A stretch of 51,782 bases of DNA from positions 1-51,782 of the forward strand of contig CAIWHR010000377.1 in NCBI GenBank assembly GCA_903912485.1. The letters run 5' to 3'. Each line of letters begins with the position of its first letter. Within the stretch, counting starts at the first letter, position 1. Both the position numbers and the translations under genes were made by a program. Below, one piece after another: positions 17,845 through 26,134 of this stretch. Below the pieces are notes generated by a model. That model was not told where the DNA came from, made no database searches, and saw only the letters and a list, made by a program, of their open reading frames with translations. This DNA is from an uncultured beta proteobacterium (lineage in GTDB: Bacteria > Pseudomonadota > Gammaproteobacteria > Burkholderiales > Casimicrobiaceae).

Positions 17845-18654
17845 ATGCCTGTTCGTTTGCGCAGACTCTGCGTCGTGTTGCTGCTCGTGGCCATGGGTTT
17901 CTCGACCTCCGCGTTCGCGCGTATCGACACGAGATCACTATCCGCGGACCCGCCGATGGTCACGCTGGAGTTCAATGACACCATCGACCCAACCGATCTT
18001 GCCCGTTTCCAGAATGTGATCGCTGGCATGGAGCAGGTGATCAAGGCCACAGGCCAGAAGCAGTATGGTCTCTTCGTGCGCCTGAACAGCGACGGCGGTG
18101 ACGTGGCGACCGCCATGAAGCTCGGCCGGCTTATCCGCAAGCACGCTTATGCGGTCGCGGTGGAATCCGGGGCGTCGTGCGTCAGTTCATGCGTGTTCTT
18201 GTTGGCGGCCGGACAGCGGCGGACTATTGAAGATGGCGGCAAGGTGGGCATTCACCGCCCCTACCAAGCGGAGGCGGTCGCAACATCACCCGATGCGGAG
18301 CAGAAGAAGTACGCCGCGATCGGCCAAGCCGTGGAAGCGTACCTACGGGACATGAACGTCGATCCGCGCCTGTATGCCGACATGCTGCGCATTTCGCCGC
18401 AGCGTGTGCGTTACCTGTCCGATCAAGACATGATCAACTATGGACTGCTCGGGGACGACCCATATGTGGAGGAGGCCGACGCCATGGAGGAGGCGAAACG
18501 CTTGGGCATATCTCGCGCGGAACTGGTCCGACGCAAGGCTATCGAGTCCCAAGTCTGCGGCGGCTATCCGAACAACAAGAACTCGCCGCAATACGATGCC
18601 CTGATGGTCAAGCGCCTCGAATGCGGAAATCGTGTTCTGAAAAAGGGTCGCTGA
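17845..18654 (+). CDS. Periplasmic ClpP/crotonase-fold protein
   Basis: Signal peptide; LNSDGGDVATAMKLGRLIR, ESGASCVSSCVFLLAAG (Ser position), GKVGIHRPY (His position). Confidence 0.8.
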   Translation: MPVRLRRLCVVLLLVAMGFSTSAFARIDTRSLSADPPMVTLEFNDTIDPTDLARFQNVIAGMEQVIKATGQKQYGLFVRLNSDGGDVATAMKLGRLIRKHAYAVAVESGASCVSSCVFLLAAGQRRTIEDGGKVGIHRPYQAEAVATSPDAEQKKYAAIGQAVEAYLRDMNVDPRLYADMLRISPQRVRYLSDQDMINYGLLGDDPYVEEADAMEEAKRLGISRAELVRRKAIESQVCGGYPNNKNSPQYDALMVKRLECGNRVLKKGR

Positions 18655-19351
18655 CTGATCATTCGTCACCTGTCCAGCACCCGCTGTGGATGGTCGTCAT
18701 TTCTGTTGACTCCTTTCCACAATTACGTCGCGATTTGCTTTGCGCTATCTGCCCGTGGCTGCGACCTTCATTAGTCGACTCTCCTTCGCGGTCATTGACC
18801 CGCGGTCACAGCAGCCATGAACGGGCGTGGTTCTTGAATGGTTCCGCGTTGCGCACGTAGCAATAGTACATCCCGAGCATCCGAGCCGGGCAACAAAGCC
18901 CCATCCGGTATATCTGGTGCAGCTTCGTCAACGGGTGACGGGTTGGACATCCAGCCGATGGATGGGGACACGACCAATATACCGCCAAGGCCCGCCGAAA
19001 CCAAGGACACCGACAGGGCCCCGGCGCTGAACTCAACTGCAGAGCGGGGCGACATGGCCAGCGTGACGGCGGTCAGCGTTCGACTTGCACGCAGCCGAAG
19101 CCAAGATGATCGCGCTGCCGGTCGGTGACCGCTACCTCGAGTTACTGCACGACTCGCTGGACGACATGAGGGCGGTCATCGACGGGCCGTAACAGGCGGG
19201 CAGCACGGCCGGGTACATTGCCGATGATGACGGAGTTCGCCGGCACTCGACGTTGCCAACCACGGTGCTGCGAAGCGAACGCCGGCAGCGTGTCTGGCGT
19301 CGTGCCAGCCCGGCGCCATCCCCACTTGCATTCACGTTACGCGTTACGCGT

Positions 19352-19370
19352 GGGACACTGGTGGGACACT
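19352..19370 (+). promoter_or_regulatory. Putative integrase arm-type sites at right end (2 x GGGACACT, 11-bp phase)
   Basis: GGGACACT at 19352-19359 and 19363-19370; same motif and phase as the left end. Confidence 0.5.
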
Positions 19371-19474
19371 CAGCCCCAGAAAGTGGCAACAAGCGAGAAG
19401 ACACCGGAACAGTTAACCCGATGATTGCATTGTTGTTGTGTGTTTCTGATTGCTCTGGTTTTCTCGTCCCGCGA

Positions 19475-19521
19475 GACTTTTAATCCGTTGGTCGCAGGTT
19501 CGAGTCCCGCACGCCCTACCA
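19475..19521 (+). repeat. attR (47-bp direct repeat of tRNA-Lys 3' end)
   Basis: Identical to 2904-2950; lacks the tRNA 5' half. Confidence 0.93.
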
Positions 19522-19569
19522 ATAAAAACAATATGTTAGTACCGATTCCGGTGCTTCAAATGGCCTAAT

Positions 19570-19609
19570 TGGCACATATGTGGCACACTCCTCCGAAGGA
19601 GGTGTGCCA
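19570..19609. promoter_or_regulatory. Putative second-integrase binding repeats and RBS-containing hairpin
   Basis: TGGCACA at 19570-19576 and 19581-19587; inverted TGTGCCA at 19603-19609; stem GGCACA(CT)CCTCC-GAA-GGAGGTGTGCC at 19582-19608 contains the SD. Confidence 0.55.
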
Positions 19610-21003
19610 TGGCCAGCATCACCAAGCGCGGCAGGTACTGGCGGGTGCAGGTGCGGCGGCAAGGGTACGAGCCTGAGCAGGGTTCGTTCGATACCAAGAA
19701 GGAAGCCGAGACCTGGGCCTCGACCGTTGAGTCGCGCATGTTGCGGCGCGTGTTTCATGACAACAAGCAGGCGTGGGCGACCACGTTTGCCGACGCGCTG
19801 ACTCGGTACAAAGAAGAAATCTCGGTCCACAAGAAGGGGGCCAAGCAGGAGTCCACGCGCATCGCGCGGTGGCAGGCCCATCCTCTCGCCACCCGGCAGC
19901 TCGGCAGTCTGTCGAGCAATGACTTCGCCACTTACCGGGATGAGTTGCGCAAGGCGGGCAAGGCGACGAATACCATTCGGCTCGATCTGGCGCTGGTCTC
20001 TCACCTCTTCACCATTGCGCGGAAGGAATGGGGCATGCCGAGCCTGCTGAACCCGCTGCAGGGGATTCGTATGCCGGCAGCTTCGAACGCGCGGGAGCGG
20101 CGTATCGGGGCGGCCGAGTTGAAGCGGATACTCGACGCATCCGATCAGAGCGCGCTGCCGGCCGTGCTGCGGTTGGCCGTGGAGACGGCCATGCGCCGAT
20201 CCGAGATCGTTACCACGCTGGCGTGGAACCAGATTGATCTCGGCGCGCGTACCGCGCACCTCCCGGACACCAAGAGCGGCGTTCCACGCAACGTGCCGCT
20301 GTCATCAGTGGCCGTCGCCCTTCTGGAAGCTTTGCCTGGCCACCGCAAAGGCCGGGTGTTCGATGTGACGCCGGACGCCATATCGCGCGCTTTCGGGCGG
20401 GCCCGTAAGCGGGCGCGCGCACTATACGAGAGTGAGTGTACCGAGACCGGTACCGAACCCGATCCCAAATTCCTGATGAACATTCGCTTTCACGACGCGC
20501 GCCATGAGGCCACCTCGGCGCTGTTCGAAAAGGGCCTCGATATCATGGAAGCGGCGGCGGTCACCGGGCACAAGAATCTGGAAATGCTGAAGCGCTACAC
20601 CCATCTGAAGGCGGGGAACATCGCGGCCAAGATCGACGCCGCATCTGCCGCGGCTGTCGACTCGAACATTCCCGCTCCTCACCCCGGCGAGAAGCTTCGT
20701 GAGTACCTCCCCACGCCCTCCAAGATCGCCCTGATTTCCAAGCAAATCGGCATCCCGAAGCGTGAGCTAATGGAGATTATCGCTGGTCGGGGACGGATCG
20801 ATGCCGGTCTGGCGGTAAAGCTTGAGGTACTGGGGCCGCGCGCCGAGATGTGGATCGAGATGCAGGCTCACAACGACCTGCAGGTGGTGCGCCGCCGCAG
20901 GGATGCCGCGAAGGCCGGTAGTGAACATCATCATGGACGAACGGGGGCTGACGTTCACAAGTTCTCTGAGGGCGACTCCCCCGTAGACCCTCAGTTACTC
21001 TGA
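19609..21003 (+). CDS. Tyrosine recombinase with C-terminal HigA-like HTH antitoxin domain
   Basis: Recombinase motifs (ETAMRRSEIV, IRFHDARHEATS, TGHKNLEMLKRYTHL), then HPGEKLREYLPTPSKIALISKQIGIPKRELMEIIAGRGRIDAGLAVKLEVLGPRAEMWIEMQAHNDLQVVRRR, which resembles HigA/VapI. Confidence 0.9.
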   Translation: MASITKRGRYWRVQVRRQGYEPEQGSFDTKKEAETWASTVESRMLRRVFHDNKQAWATTFADALTRYKEEISVHKKGAKQESTRIARWQAHPLATRQLGSLSSNDFATYRDELRKAGKATNTIRLDLALVSHLFTIARKEWGMPSLLNPLQGIRMPAASNARERRIGAAELKRILDASDQSALPAVLRLAVETAMRRSEIVTTLAWNQIDLGARTAHLPDTKSGVPRNVPLSSVAVALLEALPGHRKGRVFDVTPDAISRAFGRARKRARALYESECTETGTEPDPKFLMNIRFHDARHEATSALFEKGLDIMEAAAVTGHKNLEMLKRYTHLKAGNIAAKIDAASAAAVDSNIPAPHPGEKLREYLPTPSKIALISKQIGIPKRELMEIIAGRGRIDAGLAVKLEVLGPRAEMWIEMQAHNDLQVVRRRRDAAKAGSEHHHGRTGADVHKFSEGDSPVDPQLL

Positions 21004-21039
21004 TCAAGACCTGCCCGGCGCACATCAGTCTTCTTGATC

Positions 21040-21190
21040 GCGCTCACCGGGTGGCGGTCGATCAGCATTTCCCGGGCATCCCGCACATCGCGGACCGCTT
21101 CCACGTTGTCCGCTTGGCATCCCCCGCGCTGGAGAACGTGCGCTTGAGCGTACGGCAGCGCCTGAACCGAGGCACTCGCGGCTCAAGACG
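21040..21190 (+). mobile_element. ISL3-family transposase remnant
   Basis: VAVDQHFPGIPHIADRFHVVRLASPALENVRLSVRQRLNRGTRG resembles the ISL3 transposase core; the rest is missing. Confidence 0.65.
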
Positions 21191-21479
21191 GATCAAGCGC
21201 AGCCGGAAGGTCGCGGCTGCCATAGACGATTCGCTCGATTCGCAGGGTATCGTGGTCGATCCGGAACAGGATCACGTAGCGTCCCGTCGTGGCCATCCGC
21301 GCCTCGTCGCCGATGTCAGGGCGGAGTTGGTACATGAGGGGATTGCTCTGGATGGTGCGGAACGTGGCCCGTATCTCGCGGACGAAGGTAACGGCGCGCA
21401 GCGGATTGTCCTGTGCGATGTAGGCGGCGATGTCGTCGAGATCGCTTTCGACGAAACCCGAGAGTTCCAGCCGTATCAC
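21183..21479 (-). CDS. parE: ParE-type toxin (RelE/ParE superfamily)
   Basis: MIRLELSGFVESDLDDIAAYIAQDNPLRAVTFVREIRATFRTIQSNPLMYQLRPDIG...GRYVILFRIDHDTLRIERIVYGSRDL. Confidence 0.9.
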   Translation of the reverse strand: MIRLELSGFVESDLDDIAAYIAQDNPLRAVTFVREIRATFRTIQSNPLMYQLRPDIGDEARMATTGRYVILFRIDHDTLRIERIVYGSRDLPAALDPS

Positions 21480-21763
21480 GACACGCCACCCCCGGCGTCG
21501 GCGAGGGCCTGATACTTGCGCTCAAGCCGGTCAAGCACATCATCGGCCGAAACGCCGGGAGTCTTGTCGCGCAGCGCCTCCTGCCAGAGCTGGCGCAGCT
21601 CGACGATCCCTTGCTGGCGCAAGCTGCGCTTGTGAGTCCAGTCGCGCAGCGCATCGCGCACCACTTCGCTGCTCGACGCATATTCACCGGTGTCGACCGC
21701 ACCGCGAATGATCGCCACCATTTCCGGCGGCAGGGCGATGCTGATCTTCTCAACGGTGGCCAT
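21476..21763 (-). CDS. parD: ParD-type antitoxin (RHH)
   Basis: MATVEKISIALPPEMVAIIRGAVDTGEYASSSEVVRDALRDW; 4-nt overlap with parE. Confidence 0.92.
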   Translation of the reverse strand: MATVEKISIALPPEMVAIIRGAVDTGEYASSSEVVRDALRDWTHKRSLRQQGIVELRQLWQEALRDKTPGVSADDVLDRLERKYQALADAGGGVS

Positions 21764-21783
21764 GGGGCGCTCCTTCGTGTGAC

Positions 21784-21802
21784 GGTAGGAATTATTCCTA
21801 CC
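21784..21802. promoter_or_regulatory. Putative ParD operator, 19-bp perfect palindrome
   Basis: GGTAGGAAT-T-ATTCCTACC, 21 nt upstream of parD. Confidence 0.65.
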
Positions 21803-21889
21803 AATGTAGCAAGGCCGGGAATCCTTGGCAACTCTCCTGGCCGAGGAATGTGGCCCAGGAATGCCATCCACATTCCCGCCGTTAGCGTC

Positions 21890-22787
21890 ACCTGATCGCA
21901 AGTCGCACCGCAGCCTTGATACGGCGGCGGCGAGGGACGGCACCTTCGCGCCCGGCGAGGACGTGAAGTACGTCGACGTCCCGATCATCGGCAACTCGAC
22001 GATCCAGCCCGACCGCACGGTCAAGCTCGTCCTCAGCAACCCGAGTCCGGGCGGCGTCAGCATCGTCCGCGGCGCCGGCATCGGCAAGATCATCGACGAC
22101 GATACGCCGACCTGCCGCTTCTCGGCTCCGACGACGCTGCCGAAAGCTGTCGTCGGCACCGCGTACGGACCCATCGACTTCATTCCGTTCGGCGGCGACG
22201 CCATCAACGATTTCAGCGTCGTGCTGCACGCGGGATCGGTGGCACCGCCGGGGCTGAACTTCGCACTCGTCGATCCCGCCGGCATCATCAACGCGTACGG
22301 CAGGATCAACGGCACGCCGAAGAAGGCGGGGTCCTACACGTTTACGCTCGACCTGACCTGCCCGCTGCAGGAAGGCGGCATGGAGAACTATTGGCAGACG
22401 TTCACGATGAACGTCGAGACCGGACTGTCGAAGGTGTTCGTCACGATGCCCGACCAGCAGGTGGTCGAAGGCAACGCCGGGTTCACGCCGGTGCAGATGA
22501 CGGTGACTCTGTCGGCGACGCGGGGGAGCGACACCACGTTCAGGATCGTGACGACGGACGCCGGTGCCACCGTGCTCGACAACGATTACGTCCCGATCGC
22601 CAACCAGCTGGTGACGGTGCCGGCGGGGCAGTTGCAGACCACGTTCAACGTCAACGTCGTCGGCGACCTCATCCCCGAAGGGAACGAACAGTTCATTGTG
22701 TCGATCTATCACACCGTCGGCTCGCTCGACCTGGCCTTGTCGCTGCTCCTCGCGCTTGGCTTCGCGCTCGTCCGCCGCCGGGAGTGA
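21890..22787 (+). pseudogene. 5'-truncated Calx-beta domain protein with C-terminal TM/Arg tail
   Basis: Begins mid-domain (GTFAPGEDVKYVDVPIIGNSTIQPDRTVKLVLSNPSPGGVSIVRGAGIGKIIDDD); ends LDLALSLLLALGFALVRRRE; no signal peptide upstream. Confidence 0.65.
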
Positions 22788-22856
22788 CGGGCGTGCCGGG
22801 GCGATCCCGGCACTGCGGGGAGCTTCTCGGTGCCCGGATGACTCCTTCGACGGGGG

Positions 22857-23984
22857 TCATTGCCCTGGCACGGATCGCCGGGTCCCTTTCGCGTCCAGGT
22901 ATTGGTTAGCATCGGCGCCGACCCATTCGCACAGACGGCGAAACTGCGCAACGCGCTCGCTGCGCCTGTCGGTGTTGAACTCCAGGCAGAACGGACGCTG
23001 GTTCCAGTCGAACGGGGATGTCGCCTGGCGATGTATGAACAGCAGCATCGCCGCGAAGTGCACCGCCACCTCTCCGCTGCGCGCCACCACGCCGCGAAAC
23101 AACGCCTCGACCACCGCCGGCGGATGAAAGTCCTCGACCTGCGACAGCGCCTGCGTGAGCCCGCCGTAGATCTCCGCATCCTCCAGCGCCTGCACCAGCC
23201 ACGCGCTGCGGACGGCTGCGCCGAAGAGTTCGGGCGCGTACCGGGCGAGTGCGGTGCGCACCCGGTGATCGGCCCTCGGCGCCGCCGCGCGCAACGCCGC
23301 CCGCGCACGCGGCGAACCGAGCGCAGCCAGCGCTTCGACGTCACGCCAGTCCTCCACGCCGTGCGCGAGCAGCAGCGCTTCGATCTGCTCCCTTTCCTCC
23401 GGCGTCGCCGATTTCATGAGCGCCAGATCGTAGCCGACGCCATCGTGCCATCTCTCGTGATCGATGGCCATGCTGCTCCGGAAGCGCTCGAGCACGCCCT
23501 CGGGTCGGGATGCAGAACGGGGGGCCGGCGACGGTGTTCCAAGCGGAGGAGGGGGTGCCGATGCAGCCTGCGCTGGTCCGTCCGACCGGTGTCTCTCGGG
23601 CTGCGCAAGCCCCGGTCGGCGGCCCGCCCGCCGGGTAGCCGCGTCCAGTTGCCGGGCTGACAACTCCGCCCGTATCGTGTCGAGTTCCGGCTCAGGCAGC
23701 GGCGGATGCGGCGGCTCGAGAACGAAATGGAAGCGCTTCGCGTCGGTGAATTCGCCGGAGTAAGTGGGCATGTTCCGGTCGTAGAAGGCGAGCCCCCCCG
23801 AACTCCTGCGCAGGCGGGTGCTGACGGGCTTTGCCAAGCGAATCCAGGCGCCGGCGGGCGGCGCCGGAAAACAGCCGGCAGCCTCCGCGATGGCGTTGCC
23901 CGCCGCGAGCTCCGCTTCGACCAGAGCCCGCAAGCGCGCCGGAAACCCGGCGAGCATTTCGCGGTACTCGCGGGGCAGTTCCAT
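22857..23984 (-). CDS. Conserved-looking hypothetical protein
   Basis: Start MELPREYREMLAGFPARLRALVEAELAAG; about 375 aa; C-terminal helical/HEAT-like region. Confidence 0.65.
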   Translation of the reverse strand: MELPREYREMLAGFPARLRALVEAELAAGNAIAEAAGCFPAPPAGAWIRLAKPVSTRLRRSSGGLAFYDRNMPTYSGEFTDAKRFHFVLEPPHPPLPEPELDTIRAELSARQLDAATRRAGRRPGLAQPERHRSDGPAQAASAPPPPLGTPSPAPRSASRPEGVLERFRSSMAIDHERWHDGVGYDLALMKSATPEEREQIEALLLAHGVEDWRDVEALAALGSPRARAALRAAAPRADHRVRTALARYAPELFGAAVRSAWLVQALEDAEIYGGLTQALSQVEDFHPPAVVEALFRGVVARSGEVAVHFAAMLLFIHRQATSPFDWNQRPFCLEFNTDRRSERVAQFRRLCEWVGADANQYLDAKGTRRSVPGQ

Positions 23985-23991
23985 CGAGGCA

Positions 23992-25311
23992 TCACTTCGG
24001 CGGCGGATCATCGGGAAGGGGTACGATTCCGGCCCACAGGTTGGCGTAGTAGCTCGCGACGCGCCGCACGTCGTTTCGCAGCACGTAGCTGTCGGCGCGT
24101 ACCCGCGAGAGCTCCAGAATGGCGACCAGTTCGGGGACGAGATTCGCCCCGCTGACTTGTCGCAGCGCCCGCGCCGCCACCATCCAGGCGCTGAACCGGA
24201 TGGAGATGTCCGCTGCACCTTGAAGACTCGGGTCCTCCTCGACCGGTGTGGCGTTGACCTTGTGCAGCAGCGCGGCAATCCGGCGACCCGCGGTCGCGAC
24301 GGAATCCGTCAGCGCGGCAGGCGGGTTGGGCAGAAACTCGACCAGGTAAAGGGCTTCGGCAGCCGTCCGCGCGTCGTCCACGAGCATGAGTGCGCCGAGT
24401 TCCGCGACATATCCCGGCTTTTCCGTGATCGCCCGGATCGCTTGCCCGCGTCTTTCCTCGGATGCGTCGTAGCGGGTGTAGGGAAACCAGGCGCCAATCG
24501 GAGCATCCCGCGGCACGGCTTCGAACGCGGCCTGCTGCTTCGCGGCCTCCTGCGCCTGCGATTCCTCCGGTGTCGGCGCCGGCGACGGCGGGGCGATGCG
24601 CACGACGCGGAAGCGATACGAGGCAGCCGTTTCCGGCCACGGCTGACCCGCAGGATCTTCGCGCGGGCCCCAGTCGCTCCACTGCAGGAATTCGGAGCCC
24701 GGCCGCGCCGGGAGCGGAACGATGAATCCACCGGCGCGCTTGCCCCCCAGCTGCACGTCGATGGAGCGCTGCCCGCGTGCTGTGAACAGGAAGACGGACG
24801 CCGGGATGATCCAGCGCCCATCGTCCAGCCGCGCCGCGTCCAACTGCAGGTTGCCGGTACCCGCCGCACGCCGCACGTGATCCACGACCGAACCCAGCGC
24901 GAACGAAGCGGCGCCGGGGATGTCGCCAGGCGGAGTCGTCTCGCCGCGGGGCAGCCGCAGCTCGATTTCGAGCATGAGCTCCTGACCGGCAATCCGCGGC
25001 GGAATGTCCGCGAACGTCCACGCTGCGAGCGCCACGGCGCTTGCGCAGACGACGATGATCGCCAGCGAAATCCCAAGCGCCGTGAGGAATCCGGCCGCGA
25101 TCATCGCCGCTACGACGCGTGCGGTGACCAGCCCGACTGCGGCACCGGCCAAGCCGCCGATGAGCGCGCTCGACAGCACCACGTAGCCGGCCTTGCCCTC
25201 GAAGCCCGAAACGCGATACCAGTCGGCGCACAGGTTGGCGACGAAGCCTGCAGCAACCAGGCCGAGTACGCCGGAGATCGCCGCTACGACCCAGGATGCG
25301 AACCAGCCCAT
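23992..25311 (-). CDS. Hypothetical multi-pass membrane protein
   Basis: Start MGWFASWVVAAISGVLGLVAAGF; several TM segments followed by a soluble domain. Confidence 0.7.
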   Translation of the reverse strand: MGWFASWVVAAISGVLGLVAAGFVANLCADWYRVSGFEGKAGYVVLSSALIGGLAGAAVGLVTARVVAAMIAAGFLTALGISLAIIVVCASAVALAAWTFADIPPRIAGQELMLEIELRLPRGETTPPGDIPGAASFALGSVVDHVRRAAGTGNLQLDAARLDDGRWIIPASVFLFTARGQRSIDVQLGGKRAGGFIVPLPARPGSEFLQWSDWGPREDPAGQPWPETAASYRFRVVRIAPPSPAPTPEESQAQEAAKQQAAFEAVPRDAPIGAWFPYTRYDASEERRGQAIRAITEKPGYVAELGALMLVDDARTAAEALYLVEFLPNPPAALTDSVATAGRRIAALLHKVNATPVEEDPSLQGAADISIRFSAWMVAARALRQVSGANLVPELVAILELSRVRADSYVLRNDVRRVASYYANLWAGIVPLPDDPPPK

Positions 25312-25496
25312 GCTTTCTCCTATCCCTTTGCCTGGCCATCGCCCGCGGCGCCGCGCCCGGACGTCGTCGTGTACATCGTCCACCGTTTTCGGCGAGAATC
25401 GCGCCAATCGTCCTGGTGTGGCAAGGGCGCAGGCCGCGATCCGGCTGCAGGGCGATGGCCGCGGATCATCAGATCGCAATCGACGGGGGGCAGGCC

Positions 25497-26117
25497 ATGA
25501 AGGTTCTCGGCGTACTGCTGGCACTCGCGGCGCTGTGCGTCGCACCGATCGCAACGGCCGAAGAGCCGGACCACGCGGTCCACGAGGAACTGCGCGGCGT
25601 CCTGCACGCGATCACGGCGGCGATGAACACCGGCCAGTACGACAGCATGCTGCCCTATCTGACCGAGAACGTCGAGGCTACCAGCATCACGCAGGAGGTC
25701 ATGTCCAGTCGCGCCGACGTGTCGAACTATTTCCGGGAATGGTTCGGACCGACCGGTTACATGCGGAGGATGGAGATCCGCCTTGTCGCCGACAAGCTCA
25801 CCGAACTGTCGCCGGACAGGCGCTGGGGCCTCGTGCGCGGAAAGGCGCTCGAGCATTACGAAGCGAAGGACGGCGACCTGTTCGACTTCGACACGCGATG
25901 GACAGCGGTGATGGTCCTGGCCGATGACGGCAAGTGGCGGCTGCGCGCGATCCACTTCGGGACCAACGACCTCGACAACCCGGTGCTCACCAAGGTGCGG
26001 CAGACGCTGGTGCGCTATGGCGTCATCGCGGGAGTGGCGAGCCTGCTGATCGGCCTGGGCCTCGGTTGGTGGTTCGGGCGCCGGCGGGGCCGCGGTGCTC
26101 CCGCGGCGCAGGCATAG
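25497..26117 (+). CDS. SnoaL/NTF2-like secreted protein with C-terminal TM
   Basis: Signal peptide; LRGVLHAITAAMNTGQYDSMLPYLTENV...TRWTAVMVLADDGKWRLRAIHFGTN; C-terminal TM. Confidence 0.7.
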   Translation: MKVLGVLLALAALCVAPIATAEEPDHAVHEELRGVLHAITAAMNTGQYDSMLPYLTENVEATSITQEVMSSRADVSNYFREWFGPTGYMRRMEIRLVADKLTELSPDRRWGLVRGKALEHYEAKDGDLFDFDTRWTAVMVLADDGKWRLRAIHFGTNDLDNPVLTKVRQTLVRYGVIAGVASLLIGLGLGWWFGRRRGRGAPAAQA

Positions 26118-26134
26118 CGCAGGCCGGACGAGCG

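Larger units (their letters stand above)
2904..19521. mobile_element. tRNA-Lys-integrated genomic island (element 1)
   Basis: Exact 47-bp direct repeats at both ends, integrase next to the tRNA copy, replication/excision module inside. Confidence 0.88.

Noticed and set aside
19475-19521. Second tRNA-Lys gene
   Set aside because: Only the 3' 47 nt are present; the acceptor 5' strand and D-arm are missing, so this is attR.
23818-25500. 560-aa plus-strand ORF
   Set aside because: Antisense to the 22857-23984 and 23992-25311 genes, whose minus-strand products have TM segments and coding-like composition.
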